A DNA stretch of 44,712 bases from Bacteroidales bacterium (GCA_003559475.1 PWLF01000268.1:1-44712); one strand, 5' to 3'. Positions 24,601 to 33,802 are shown, counted from the stretch's first letter. A program made the numbers and translations. The notes: generated by a model from the sequence alone, not told the origin.

Positions 24601-25130
24601 TGTTTTTGCAATTCAAGATAAAAATTATCACCAAAAATTTCAATATATTCTTCAGTAACTTTTTGTGCTTCTTCTATATCTTTATTAATAATGGTTTGTG
24701 AGATTTCGCCACCAAGACAAGCGGACAATGCTATTAGACCTTCACTGTATTTTCTCAAAAGCTCTTTATCTACTCGCGGAGTATAATAAAAACCCTCAAG
24801 GAATCCTAAAGAGCTAAGCTTTGAAAGATTTTTATAACCTTCATAATTTTTTGCAAGTAGAACGAGATGAAATCCGCTTCTGTCTTCTGAGCCTTTTTTT
24901 TCAGTTCGATGACCTTCTGCTACATAAACCTCACAACCAATTATTGGTTTTATACCTTTTTTTTTTGCTTCTTTAAAAAACGACAAAGCTCCGCACATGC
25001 TTCCATGGTCAGTAATAGCCAAGGCATCCATGCCGGATTTTAGAGCTTTATCTATTAAAGCATCAATAGAAGCAATCCCGTCAAGTATAGAAAACTGGGT
25101 GTGAACATGTAAATGAGTAAAATCAGTCAT
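21675..25130 (-). CDS. dnaE: DNA polymerase III subunit alpha
   Basis: This 1151-residue protein is the replicative polymerase of the DnaE type, close to the 1160 residues of the E. coli enzyme. It opens with a PHP domain (HLHVHTQFSILDG, ITDHGSMCG). The polymerase core has GPGRGSAAGS and the catalytic aspartates in PDIDIDF (Asp397, Asp399), with the third in KMDFLGLKTL. The finger and tau-binding regions follow, including ALYRPGPMEFIP and YGFNRSHSAAYS. A helix-hairpin-helix motif (FGLGAIKGVGEGAVESI) and an OB-fold region (FAGIVTSAAHKTTKNNKPYG) close the protein. It acts in the cytoplasm at the replication fork. The gene lies 35 bases after the zinc-ribbon gene and 41 before the Ste24-type gene, within a minus-strand run with little intergenic space. 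Confidence 0.97.
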   Translation of the reverse strand: MTDFTHLHVHTQFSILDGIASIDALIDKALKSGMDALAITDHGSMCGALSFFKEAKKKGIKPIIGCEVYVAEGHRTEKKGSEDRSGFHLVLLAKNYEGYKNLSKLSSLGFLEGFYYTPRVDKELLRKYSEGLIALSACLGGEISQTIINKDIEEAQKVTEEYIEIFGDNFYLELQKHGLPEQEPVNSALLKLAEKNNLKVVATNDCHFINAEDSRAHDILICLQTGKDLDDENRMKYTGEEYLKTPEEMAELFKDIPEAITNTREVVNKIEDFDILANKIYLPEFPLPQGFSTEDEYLRHLTYEGAKKLYKKITPQIEERLDKELDVISNMGYPGYFLIVEDLVREAKKNGVAVGPGRGSAAGSAVAYCTGITAIDPIKYNLLFERFLNPERISMPDIDIDFDDEGREKVFNYVVSKYGSEKVAQIVTFGTMAARSAIRDVARVLKLPLPEADRLAKLVPERQDIKLAKAYKDVPELGKETKSDNPLIKDTLQNALVLEGVNRHTGVHACGVIIGPSSLIDCVPLSTSKYAELPVTQYDGDYVESAGMLKMDFLGLKTLSIIKDAVKNISLRHNIEIDIDNIPLDDAKAFELYQKGETIGTFQFESEGMRSYLKDLKPTNIEDLIAMNALYRPGPMEFIPTFIKRKQGIDTIEYPHPWLEEILKPTYGIMVYQEQIMQAAQIMAGFSLGAADILRRAMGKKKAAEMEEQKSVFVEGAIKKGIEKKKAESIFSIMEEFANYGFNRSHSAAYSVLAYKTAYLKSHYKPEYMAAVLTHNFKDIKKITYFMEECNRQKIPVLGPDVNESLFNFVVNDKGEIRFGLGAIKGVGEGAVESIVNERLENGQYKDFFDFIKRVNVRAVNKRVLESLCMAGAFDCFEGAHRAQYFCSLENEETTFIDKAIKHAQHVKSRENQSQMNLFGDSEEINIPDPEFPQCSEWSKLELLKKEKDVAGMYISGHPLDDYKLIIDNFCNCNVSELKDLEKIKEKEISFAGIVTSAAHKTTKNNKPYGAFFIEDYSDSIRLFLFSEDYLKHKNYLNDYSFLFIKARIQNRFKSEALEVKVKSVDLLSNVAEKYIEQLLLYVPVNDVDENFINTIDSLMDKHKGKTKLKLCFKDKVDNYSVEMNSKKSKIDPVNFIKELKNEYDFNFSLK

Positions 25131-25165
25131 ATTAAAAAAGCAACACTAATAAATTATTGGAGTCT

Positions 25166-26086
25166 CTATACAACTTCTTTGAAATTAACGCTTTCAGCAA
25201 TTTTGTCGTCTACTAAAATTCTGCCACAATATTCACAAACGTTAATTTTTTTGTACATTCTAATATCAAGTTGCCTTTGAGGAGGTATTTTATTAAAACA
25301 ACCTCCGCAAGCATCTCTTTCAACAGGTACTACGGCAAGACCATTTTTTGCGTTTTCTCTAATTCTTTTATAAGCGTTAAGAAGGCGTTCTTCTATATTA
25401 TTTTTTTGTTCTTTTGACTTTTCAATTAACTCGTCTTCTTCTTTTTTTGTCTCAGCAATAATATTATCAAGCTCATTTTTCTTTACCTCTAAATCTCCCT
25501 TTAACTCTTCAAATTTTTCTGATGAGTTTTTAATTTTTTCCTGATGTTTTTCAATAGCCGATTCCAACTCTTTAATCTTCTTTTCATTCAATTCAATTTC
25601 TAAACTTTGATATTCAATTTCTTTAGATAGAGAATCGTACTCACGGTTGTTTCTAACATTCATTTGCTGTTCTTCGTACTTTTTTATCAAGTCATGACTT
25701 TCTTTTATGCCAATTTTTCTGTTAGAAATGTCTTTTTCAAAATCTTCAATTTCCTGCAAGTATTTGTTTCTGCGAGTTTCCAAGCCTTTTGTTTCGTCTT
25801 CCAGATCCTGAACTTCTAAAGGTAATTCACCTCGCATTATTTTAATCTTATCAATTTGAGTATCTATTTGTTGTAATGTATATAATGCTAACAACTTTCT
25901 TTGAGTAATTCCTTCAATACTATCTTTTGAAAAAGTTTCTCCGGTATTAGGATTAACAATTTTAGAATTATCAGCACTTTTAGTTGTTTTTTTAGCTGTT
26001 TTAGTAGCTTTAGCAGCTTTTGTAGTTTTTGAAGCAGCTTTCTCTTTGGTTGTTTTAGAACTCTTTTTTGCTGAAGTTTTTGCCAT
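25166..26086 (-). CDS. Coiled-coil C4 zinc-ribbon protein with Lys/Ala-rich N-terminus
   Basis: This 306-residue protein belongs to the CT398/CdsZ-like zinc-ribbon family. A long coiled coil spans about residues 80-235, rich in Glu and Lys. The C-terminus has a C4 ribbon with Cys260, Cys263, Cys284 and Cys287 (DACGGC and VCEYCGR). The first 42 residues are unusual: a low-complexity string of Lys, Ala, Ser and Thr (AKTSAKKSSKTTKEKAASKT) that resembles the tails of bacterial histone H1-like proteins. The family is often found beside Nif3-family genes, as here, where the Nif3 gene is 20 bases upstream. The molecular role is unsettled; nucleic acid binding or a scaffold function is plausible from the basic tail and the ribbon. 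Confidence 0.85.
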   Translation of the reverse strand: MAKTSAKKSSKTTKEKAASKTTKAAKATKTAKKTTKSADNSKIVNPNTGETFSKDSIEGITQRKLLALYTLQQIDTQIDKIKIMRGELPLEVQDLEDETKGLETRRNKYLQEIEDFEKDISNRKIGIKESHDLIKKYEEQQMNVRNNREYDSLSKEIEYQSLEIELNEKKIKELESAIEKHQEKIKNSSEKFEELKGDLEVKKNELDNIIAETKKEEDELIEKSKEQKNNIEERLLNAYKRIRENAKNGLAVVPVERDACGGCFNKIPPQRQLDIRMYKKINVCEYCGRILVDDKIAESVNFKEVV

Positions 26087-26106
26087 ATCTATATCTGTTA
26101 TAAAAT

Positions 26107-27210
26107 TTATTGTGTTCGAAAATAATTTACAGGGTTAGAATTAATTTCTGAAACTTGAACTGCAAAGTTAATATTTTTTTTGCTAATAATTTCATATATT
26201 AATTCTTTTGTAAATTGTTCACTCTCATAATGTCCTATGTCTGCTAAAATTATTTTATTTTCTGCATCTAAAAACTGATGATATTTTATATCAGCTGTTA
26301 TAAATGCGTCTGCATTCTCTTGAATAGCTTTATTTATCAAAAAACTTCCTGACCCGCCACAAACAGCTATTGTTTTTATTTCATCTTTGTGAATATTTGA
26401 GTGTCTGATTATGCCTGTCTTGAATTGTTTTTCAAGTAATTTTAAAAGTTCTTCAGGATTAATTGCTTTTTCAAGCTGCCCAATCATCCCTGAGCCGATT
26501 TTATCAAAATAGTTATCAAGAGGGTAAATGTCGTAAGCAACTTCTTCATAAGGGTGGGCTTCAATCATTGACTTGATTATTTGCTCTTCAATATATGAAG
26601 GATAAATGGTTTCTATCCTGATTTCTTTTTCAAAATGAAGTTCCTTAACATTCCCGACAAATGGATTTGCTCCTTCTCCGGCTCTAAAGCTTCCTTCCCC
26701 CTCAATATTATAACTACACCAATCATAATCTCCAATTTTTCCGCCTCCGGCTTTAAAAATAGCCATTCTGACATTGTTTGCGTGATCAACAGGGCAAAAT
26801 ACAACAAGTTTTTTTAATAAGCCTTTTTTCTTATCTAAAATTTTCGTGTTTTTTAGACCTATCTTTTCGCAAATCTTTTTATTAACTCCCTCAGATATAT
26901 TATCAAGATTTGTATGTAATGAAATTATTGAAATATCGTTTTTTATTGCTTTAATAAGAATATTTTCAGTTTGGGTTTTTCCTGTTATTTTTTTTAATCC
27001 TTTGAATATTAAAGGATGATGGGATATAATTAAATTACAGTTCTTGTTAATAGCTTCATCCATTACAGATTCTGTTATATCTAAAGTGATAAGAGCTTTT
27101 TTTATCTCGTTGGATGAATCTCCAACTAGAAGTCCACTATTATCATAATCTTCCTGCATAGAAAAAGATGCTGTATCATTGAATATAGCAATTAATTCTT
27201 TAATAGTCAT
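26107..27210 (-). CDS. Nif3-family dinuclear metal centre protein
   Basis: This 367-residue protein is a YbgI/YqfO-like member of the Nif3 family, which forms hexameric rings with two metal ions per subunit. The metal-binding histidines are visible in ISHHPLIFKG (His64, His65) and near the C-terminus in DIGHYESEQF. The length, about 100 residues more than the shortest family members, fits the YqfO form, which carries an inserted CutA/PII-like domain (about 125-230, around VFCPVDHANNVRMAIFKAG). Some members are annotated as GTP cyclohydrolase 1 type 2, but the physiological reaction is not settled. Its ATG overlaps the TGA of the upstream DsbD-type gene (ATGA, 27207-27210), so translation of the two is probably coupled. 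Confidence 0.93.
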   Translation of the reverse strand: MTIKELIAIFNDTASFSMQEDYDNSGLLVGDSSNEIKKALITLDITESVMDEAINKNCNLIISHHPLIFKGLKKITGKTQTENILIKAIKNDISIISLHTNLDNISEGVNKKICEKIGLKNTKILDKKKGLLKKLVVFCPVDHANNVRMAIFKAGGGKIGDYDWCSYNIEGEGSFRAGEGANPFVGNVKELHFEKEIRIETIYPSYIEEQIIKSMIEAHPYEEVAYDIYPLDNYFDKIGSGMIGQLEKAINPEELLKLLEKQFKTGIIRHSNIHKDEIKTIAVCGGSGSFLINKAIQENADAFITADIKYHQFLDAENKIILADIGHYESEQFTKELIYEIISKKNINFAVQVSEINSNPVNYFRTQ

Positions 27211-29258
27211 AGGTTTGAATTTTTAAAATTTTCATATCCTTTATCTAAAAACTCAATATATTCATTAATATTGCTGTTATATCCGCGTGGTTCAACTAAA
27301 ATATTTTCATCGCTATCCATAATCACATAAAATGGTTGAGTATTGATTTGAAATCTTTCTGCTTGAAAAACGCTCCATTTTTGACCTACAGTTCTGATGG
27401 TTCTTTCTCTACCCATAGCGTCTGACACAAATTGCTCTTGCTCAGGCAGTTCAGTTCGGTCATCAACATACAAAGATATTTTTACAAAATTATTTTTTAA
27501 TCTTTCTAAGACTCTTGGATCAGACCAAACTATTGATTCCATTCTACGGCAATTAGCACATGCTAATCCTGTAAAATCTACAAAAACTGGCTTGTTTTTC
27601 TTTTTTGCAAAAGATAATCCTTCTTCATAATCTGTAAATGCCTTTAGCCCGTGAGGTCCTTCTTTAACACTTTCTCCCTCATAAACTATTCCTGTTTCTT
27701 GTATATGACCGGGTATATGTTTTTGTGAAATATCAAAACTTTGTTTTGTTAATGGAGGCAGAAAAGGGCTTACTGTTGTTAGAGGAGCTCCCCAAAGTCC
27801 GGGTAATAAATAAAAAACAAAAGCAAAGGTGCCAATAGAAAGAAACAATCGCGGGATTGATAAAAACTCTTGCTTGCTGTCATTTGCAAATCTTATAACA
27901 CCAATCAAATACAGCCCCATTAATGAGAAAATAGCTATCCAGATAACTATAAAACCTTCCCGGCTGAATAAATTCCACTGACCAACAGTATCCGCTGTTG
28001 ATAAAAATTTAAGTGAGAATGCAAGAACAATAAATCCTAAAACTACTTTTATGGCATTCATCCATCCACCTGATTTTGGTAAAGAATTGAGTGCTGCAGG
28101 GAAAATTGCAAATAAAGTAAAAGGAATAGCAAGTGCTATTGAAAATCCTGCCATCCCTAAAACCGGAGCGAGGATATTAAAACTCATAGCTGCCTCTACC
28201 AGCAATGTTCCAACTATTGGTCCTGTACAGGAAAATGATACAAGAACAAATATCAAACCCATAAGAAAAACGCCTATTACTCCACCTGTTTTATCAACTT
28301 TGCTGTCAAGCTTATTACTCCAACTTGTAGGCAAACGTAGTTCAAAAGCTCCAAAAAATGAAATAGCAAAAAATACAAGTAAAGCAAAAAAGAAAATATT
28401 GAACCCGGGGCTTGTAGCTAATGCATTAAGCCTGTCAGCTCCAAAAATTATTGAAACGGCTATCCCTATAACAACATATACAAAGATTATTGATAGCCCA
28501 TATATTAAGGCATCTCTTAGTGCTTTTCTTCTATTCTTTGAATTTTTAATAAAAAAACTAACAGTTAATGGAATTAATGGGAAAACACATGGTGTGAGAA
28601 GTGCTAACACTCCTCCCATTAATCCAAGTATAAAATTCCACCAAATAGATCGTTCTTCTTTAACATCAACGGGCTCATAATATGCCTCTTTTTTGTCAGT
28701 GTCTTTTTCTTCATCAATTTCTATATCAAATTTCGGTGTTATCTCTGATGATTCAGCATCCTGCTTATCGGTACCGGCTATTTTTTCAGTAGATATATCT
28801 TCATTTATTTTAAAAACAAAATCAATGTAATCCGGAGGCAAGCATGAAACATCATCACATGCCATATAAACTAATTCTCCTTTAATTTCAAAAAAATCAT
28901 CTGTTAAGACTTTAATAAGCTGCGTAAGTTTTACATTCTCGGAGTACACAGGAATTTCCATATCAAAATGCGGGTCATGATATATCTTTGCTTCAGGGTA
29001 ATTTAAATCTCCTTTTTTAGTATAGTGAGGGTTTTCTTCTAAAACAATATTTGTGGGAATAGGTCCTCCGGGATCAAAATCAACACCATAAATCAGCCAA
29101 TCGGCTTGAATTTCTGCTTCAAAAATAAGTTCGAATTTATTTTTATCAATTTGTTCTTTTGAAAAATCCCAATTTACCGGATTTTGAATTTGAGAAAAAA
29201 TACTGAAAACAAAGAATAATAATAAAGTACTTAAAAAAGATCTTTTTTTACTTATCAT
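27207..29258 (-). CDS. dsbD: Protein-disulfide reductase, DsbD type
   Basis: This 683-residue inner-membrane protein passes reducing power from cytoplasmic thioredoxin to the periplasm. All three DsbD modules are present. After a signal peptide (about 1-22) is an N-terminal domain with the Cys134/Cys139 pair (MACDDVSC). A multi-pass core carries the redox cysteines in LLTPCVFPLIP and SFSCTGPIVG. A C-terminal thioredoxin domain has the active site CANC (Cys567, Cys570) in DFTGLACANCRRME. An acidic linker around 165-200 separates the first two modules. Its last bases overlap the start of the Nif3-family gene. Upstream, 171 AT-rich bases separate it from the AddA/RecB-like gene, with no clear promoter box. 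Confidence 0.94.
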   Translation of the reverse strand: MISKKRSFLSTLLLFFVFSIFSQIQNPVNWDFSKEQIDKNKFELIFEAEIQADWLIYGVDFDPGGPIPTNIVLEENPHYTKKGDLNYPEAKIYHDPHFDMEIPVYSENVKLTQLIKVLTDDFFEIKGELVYMACDDVSCLPPDYIDFVFKINEDISTEKIAGTDKQDAESSEITPKFDIEIDEEKDTDKKEAYYEPVDVKEERSIWWNFILGLMGGVLALLTPCVFPLIPLTVSFFIKNSKNRRKALRDALIYGLSIIFVYVVIGIAVSIIFGADRLNALATSPGFNIFFFALLVFFAISFFGAFELRLPTSWSNKLDSKVDKTGGVIGVFLMGLIFVLVSFSCTGPIVGTLLVEAAMSFNILAPVLGMAGFSIALAIPFTLFAIFPAALNSLPKSGGWMNAIKVVLGFIVLAFSLKFLSTADTVGQWNLFSREGFIVIWIAIFSLMGLYLIGVIRFANDSKQEFLSIPRLFLSIGTFAFVFYLLPGLWGAPLTTVSPFLPPLTKQSFDISQKHIPGHIQETGIVYEGESVKEGPHGLKAFTDYEEGLSFAKKKNKPVFVDFTGLACANCRRMESIVWSDPRVLERLKNNFVKISLYVDDRTELPEQEQFVSDAMGRERTIRTVGQKWSVFQAERFQINTQPFYVIMDSDENILVEPRGYNSNINEYIEFLDKGYENFKNSNL

Positions 29259-29429
29259 AACTATGTAAATTTTTAAACATTTATATTTTTTATTGAAATT
29301 AAAAGGCGGATTTAATTATAATGCCAATCTGATATCTTAATTATTTAACAAATATTTCACGTAGTTTTTTAGAAATTATTATAATTTTTGAAGAATTTAT
29401 ACAAACTTTATTTTTTTAAATCTACTTGT

Positions 29430-32400
29430 TTAAAAAACTTCATCAATTTCATTCATATCTATATAAATAATAAACATTTTTATGTTTTTATAGTTCATTT
29501 CTTTTAATAATTCAGCATATTTTTTTATTTGTTTTTGATATTTGTTGCTGCGATTGCCTGTTTTATAATCTATAACAGCTGTTTCTTCATTGTTAAAAGC
29601 TATCATGTCAGGTCTGTAAAAATCTCCCTTGCTGTCAAATATTCCCGGCTCGGTTTTTTTGTAATATTTTTTAGAAAAAAAAGGTTGTATCAATGGGTTA
29701 TTAATAAGCGATTTTATATTATCTTCAAGTGTTTCTTTTTCTTTTATAAAGCCCTCGTGCAGAAGTTGATTTATAACAAAAGGCAGGTCTTCTTCCGAAT
29801 GAATTTGTTCCATTGCTTTATGCACAGCTTTCCCTCTGGTCAACTTCTGAATTTTATCATACTCATAAGGCTGGTCAGGAATTCTTGCTGAAATAATTGT
29901 TTCGCGTTGATTGTTTATATATTCCTTGAGCCACTCTTCACCGCTGTCTTCCTCTTCATTTTTTAATGATTTGCGGTCCTGCTCTTCTTTTATTTCTTTA
30001 TCAGGGAAAGAGTAATCCGACTTGTCATCCATCCATAAGTCTTTGTTTTTCAAATAATTGCAAATAATATTGTGTACGCTATCATTTGAGATACTTTTTT
30101 TAGCCTCTGGTTTTCTTGGCAAAATATATAACCTTTCTTCCGCCCGAGTTAGTGCAACATAGGTGTTGTTAACCATATCCATATACAAACTTTGAGATTC
30201 GTCTTCGTAAATTTCGCTATATGATGTTTGTTGTAAATTTTTTCTTGTTGAAAGGTATGCAACATCAAGGTCATAATTATTTATTTTAGAAAACCCTTTG
30301 TCTTTATTACTGATCCAAAATCCATCATTAATATTTGATTTTGCTTTTTCATTAGCAAAAGGAAAAATAACTACAGGGAACTGAAGACCTTTTGATTTGT
30401 GTATGGTAATTACTTTAACTGCATTAAGCTTATCAGGAACAACAATTGAAAGCTCATTTTTCTTATCTTCCCAGAGTTTTAAAAAATCATTTATATAGCT
30501 TTGTCTTTTAAGCTGGTAATCATAAACGAAGTCGAAGAAAAAAGTAATGTAAGGGTTAATTTTTTTATTAGATTTAAAAAACACCCTTACAATATTCTCC
30601 AGCAATTCATATATTGTATTCGAATGCTTTAAACACTCGGATATATCAATACTGTTATTAATCAAAAGGTTATCAAATCTGTCAAAGATTGTTTCAGAAT
30701 CATTATTAGAAAAAACTTCCTTTAAACATAAATGAAGATTATTTGGCTGAGTTATTAAGTTTTCATTAATGAGATATTTTAAACATTCTGCTAAAGCAAT
30801 ACTGTCATTTTTATTATTGATTACTTTCAAGAAAGAAATTAAGAAATTAATTTCCTTAGAACTACTAAGTAGGAGGGAGTCAGCAGAAACAACCTGCAGT
30901 CCTTTTCCTGCAAGGTGTTGTGCAACGGCAGCTGCTTCTTCTCTTTTTCTACATAAAATTGCAATATCTTTGTAATTATATTTCCCTTTTTCAAGTTTGG
31001 CAATTATTTCATAAACTTTTTCAACAGTATTATTGTAATACGTTTCTTTTTCCCCTTTTGTATACTCTATAAATGAAATATCAACTTTCCCTTTTCCATC
31101 TTTATTAAAAACTTTTTGTTCATGTCCTTTGTAAACATTTTTGATAAGGTCAGGCATATTCATTTTTACAAAATCAAAAAAGCTGTTATTAAAATTTACG
31201 ATATTTTCACTCGACCTGTAGTTGGTTGTTTTGTCTTCATCACTTTCCGGGAATTGTTTGTAGTTAGCTTTTAAGATATTTTCAATTTGTTGTTTGTTTG
31301 CTGAATAAATCTTGTCAGTAAGCTTTGGTAATTCGACAAATTGCCTTGCATCCCCTCCTCGCCATCTGTAAATAGACTGTTTTGCATCTCCTACAAGTAG
31401 TGAAAAATTGCCATTAGCAAGACTGTTTTCTAAAAGCGGGAGCAAGTTTTGCCATTGAAGTACAGAGGTATCTTGAAATTCATCAATCATAAAGTTTTGA
31501 TACTTTTCACCAACCCGTTCGTAGATATATGGTATTGGTTCTTTAGCAATAAAATCGGAAATTTTAAGATTAAAATCCGATATGAAAAGTATGCTTTCTT
31601 CCTTTCGGATATTATCCATTATTTTTCCCATTTCATTTATAAGAGCAAGAGGAAAGATATTATTATTAATATTTTTAAGTAAAATATATTTGTCCAAACT
31701 TTCTTCAAAAAGTTTAATAGCTTTTTCAGCTAATTCTTTAAGGTCAGGGAAGATTTTGTCTATAGCTTCTTTTTGTTCCTGAGAGGCACTACCTCCATAC
31801 AGTTTTTCCTCATATAAAAACTGGTTAACATATTTGTTTGGAGTTGCATTGTATTTAACATTTTTGCCGTTTTCATCAATTTCTTTAGTTATCTTTACAC
31901 TATCCTCAATCTCATCTTTGGTAAGTTTATTAAAGAATGAATATATACCCTTATTGCTTTGGTATAAAGATTTTACTTCTATTCCGGCGATTTTAATTTT
32001 TTTTATGGCTTCTTCACCGATACTTTTGATAGTTCCCTTGAAGTTGTCAACTTCTTTTTTAATATTTTTTTGAGCAATAACAAAGTCGCCAATATTTTTT
32101 TCTTTGAGTTTATTAACGAAGCTAATACTTTCTTCGTTAAGCATTTTTTTTGCCATATTTACAATTTCGCGTTCAATTGTAAAGCTACGTTCTTCATCGG
32201 TTCGTGATTCGATAAACCTGATTAGCAAGTCAGTAAGATCGTTACTGTTTTTTGTCCCGGCGTAGCTTATTAAAATTTCGGCGGCTTGTTCTATTGTTTG
32301 GTTGGTATCAAACTCCACATCAAAATTTACGGGAATTTTCAGGTCGAAGGCGAAAGATCGCAGGATTTTATTGGTAAAGCTGTCTATAGTGCTTATATTA

Positions 32401-32735
32401 AAGTCGTTATAATTATGAAGGATGTGAAAAAGCGCTTTTTCGGAGTTTTCTATCAATTTTTTTTCATCAATATTAACTTCTTCGGATATTTCTTTAATAA
32501 ACTGTTTTGTTTTTTTTAATTTGCTATTGTTGTTATTATTCTTTTTTAATTCTTTTATTTCAGCTAATGCTTTAATAATCCGTTCTTTCATTTCGTTAGA
32601 GGCAGCATTTGTAAATGTAATGGCAAGAATATTGCCAGCAAGGACAGGTTTTGGCAATACAAGCTTCAAATATTCTTTTACTAAGGTATAAGTTTTTCCA
32701 CTTCCTGCAGATGATTTATAAACGGTTAAAGACAT
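29430..32735 (-). CDS. UvrD-family helicase-nuclease, AddA/RecB-like
   Basis: This 1101-residue protein is a superfamily 1 helicase with a nuclease domain, like AddA or RecB in double-strand break repair. Motif I is SSAGSGKTYTL (residues 8-18), and motif Ia-like ITFTNAASNEMKERI follows. Motif II is MIDEFQDTS, with LLVGDAKQSIYRWRGGD after it. The later helicase motifs appear as VITIHKSKGLQFPVV and TYVALTRAEERLYI. The C-terminal PD-(D/E)XK nuclease is supported by RPDMIAFNNEETAVIDYKTG, which contains the Asp and Asp-x-Lys catalytic pattern. No AddB or RecC partner gene is in the window; in Bacteroidota it often lies elsewhere. Recognition of the family is firm, but the choice between AddA and RecB naming is not. 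Confidence 0.92.
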   Translation of the reverse strand: MSLTVYKSSAGSGKTYTLVKEYLKLVLPKPVLAGNILAITFTNAASNEMKERIIKALAEIKELKKNNNNNSKLKKTKQFIKEISEEVNIDEKKLIENSEKALFHILHNYNDFNISTIDSFTNKILRSFAFDLKIPVNFDVEFDTNQTIEQAAEILISYAGTKNSNDLTDLLIRFIESRTDEERSFTIEREIVNMAKKMLNEESISFVNKLKEKNIGDFVIAQKNIKKEVDNFKGTIKSIGEEAIKKIKIAGIEVKSLYQSNKGIYSFFNKLTKDEIEDSVKITKEIDENGKNVKYNATPNKYVNQFLYEEKLYGGSASQEQKEAIDKIFPDLKELAEKAIKLFEESLDKYILLKNINNNIFPLALINEMGKIMDNIRKEESILFISDFNLKISDFIAKEPIPYIYERVGEKYQNFMIDEFQDTSVLQWQNLLPLLENSLANGNFSLLVGDAKQSIYRWRGGDARQFVELPKLTDKIYSANKQQIENILKANYKQFPESDEDKTTNYRSSENIVNFNNSFFDFVKMNMPDLIKNVYKGHEQKVFNKDGKGKVDISFIEYTKGEKETYYNNTVEKVYEIIAKLEKGKYNYKDIAILCRKREEAAAVAQHLAGKGLQVVSADSLLLSSSKEINFLISFLKVINNKNDSIALAECLKYLINENLITQPNNLHLCLKEVFSNNDSETIFDRFDNLLINNSIDISECLKHSNTIYELLENIVRVFFKSNKKINPYITFFFDFVYDYQLKRQSYINDFLKLWEDKKNELSIVVPDKLNAVKVITIHKSKGLQFPVVIFPFANEKAKSNINDGFWISNKDKGFSKINNYDLDVAYLSTRKNLQQTSYSEIYEDESQSLYMDMVNNTYVALTRAEERLYILPRKPEAKKSISNDSVHNIICNYLKNKDLWMDDKSDYSFPDKEIKEEQDRKSLKNEEEDSGEEWLKEYINNQRETIISARIPDQPYEYDKIQKLTRGKAVHKAMEQIHSEEDLPFVINQLLHEGFIKEKETLEDNIKSLINNPLIQPFFSKKYYKKTEPGIFDSKGDFYRPDMIAFNNEETAVIDYKTGNRSNKYQKQIKKYAELLKEMNYKNIKMFIIYIDMNEIDEVF

Positions 32736-32771
32736 TGATAAAATAAATGTTAATAGTTATAAAGTTAACTA

Positions 32772-32779
32772 CAAAAATA
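32772..32779 (-). promoter_or_regulatory. Possible -7 box for the AddA/RecB-like gene
   Basis: CAAAAATA on the plus strand reads TATTTTTG on the minus strand, an exact TAnnTTTG match 37 bases before the ATG at 32735. The expected -33 element is not clear. Confidence 0.4.
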
Positions 32780-32805
32780 ATAAAGTATTTAATAAAATAA
32801 ATTAT

Positions 32806-32833
32806 AACACTTGCTTTAATAAAAGCTAGTGTT
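32806..32833 (-). terminator. Possible terminator of the barrel-like protein gene
   Basis: AACACT-T-GCTTT (32806-32817) pairs with AAAGC-T-AGTGTT (32822-32833), a 12-position stem with one mismatch and a 4-base loop. On the minus strand it lies after the stop of the 32870-33700 gene and is followed by AT-rich sequence rather than a clean T-run. Confidence 0.45.
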
Positions 32834-32869
32834 TAATTAAATAGCAAAACTTTATTTTTTAAGGATGGT

Positions 32870-33700
32870 TTAAAATCTTATAACAAACCCAATATCGAAA
32901 GCCGGCCTGATATTTTGTGTTTGTTCAGTATTTAAAATGTATGTGGCTCCAACAGCAGCATTAAATCCAAAACCTACACTTCTTCCCCAGTTCCAGTCTC
33001 CTCCAATCATAGCAGAAGGACCAAGAAGAATAGTTTCTTCTATTGAGCCGAAAGCTCTTTCTCTTCCAACTATCCCAAATTGAGTATTAATCAAATAAAA
33101 CCCTCTGAAAGGAAAGAATTTTAATCCTGCAGAAGCTCCAAATGAGTCTTCAACAACATTATATCCGCCACCCATATGAAAGCCAAATCCTACATTGCCA
33201 CCAACTCTAAACTGCATCCTTAAACCAACCCCGCCACCATAACTTGTGCCAAATCCTGTAGCTAGCATAAAATAGTTTGCTGCATATGTTGCAGGAGAAG
33301 GAGAAACTGTAACTGCATCATCATAGCTGTAATCCTCAACAACTTCTTCTTTTTCTTCTTCCTCTTCAATAATTTCTTTCTCTTCTATAATTTTTTCTTC
33401 CTCTTCTTCAACTTTAGGTTCCTTTTCTTCAATAATTTCCTCTTCTACAACTTCATCGAAAATTTCTCTCTGACCATTTTCGTAAATTATCATAAAAACT
33501 TCTGATATGTATATATTTCTGGTAGGACCGTCAATAAAATCAAAGTTTTTATATCTAATAGTTTCAGATGTGATTTCAATTACCTTAGATTCAATCTCAG
33601 TGCCGTCACGCTTAATAATTACATCCTGAGAAAAAACATTTACAGAAACTCCTGATATTAAAATAAAAAAAAGTAATGTAATAACTTTCATTGTTTTCAT
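32870..33700 (-). CDS. Probable outer-membrane beta-barrel protein with Glu-rich linker
   Basis: This 276-residue protein begins with a signal peptide ending near SVNVFSQ. A small domain follows (about 26-80: DVIIKRDGTEIESKVIEI, ISEVFMIIYENGQREIF). This domain is common at the start of Bacteroidota envelope proteins. A low-complexity linker of about 45 residues, almost all Glu with Lys, Ile and Val (EEEEEKIIEEKEIIEEEEEK), separates it from the C-terminal part. That part (about 130-276) has alternating glycine-rich strands such as YGGGVGLRMQFRVG and FGFNAAVGATYIL, and ends in phenylalanine (FVIRF), as outer-membrane barrels do. An 8-10 strand barrel is plausible. Function is not known. Confidence 0.78.
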   Translation of the reverse strand: MKTMKVITLLFFILISGVSVNVFSQDVIIKRDGTEIESKVIEITSETIRYKNFDFIDGPTRNIYISEVFMIIYENGQREIFDEVVEEEIIEEKEPKVEEEEEKIIEEKEIIEEEEEKEEVVEDYSYDDAVTVSPSPATYAANYFMLATGFGTSYGGGVGLRMQFRVGGNVGFGFHMGGGYNVVEDSFGASAGLKFFPFRGFYLINTQFGIVGRERAFGSIEETILLGPSAMIGGDWNWGRSVGFGFNAAVGATYILNTEQTQNIRPAFDIGFVIRF

Positions 33701-33802
33701 AGCAGTTATAATTTTTGTTTATAATGTATGTTCTTTAGAATAATAAGATTTAATAAATATAATATGCTTTAATTTTAATAAAATGATTGTTAAAGTTGCA
33801 AA

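Noticed and set aside
28051-28680. A 209-codon plus-strand frame opposite dsbD
   Set aside because: It mirrors the membrane segments of DsbD, and the DsbD frame has full domain support.
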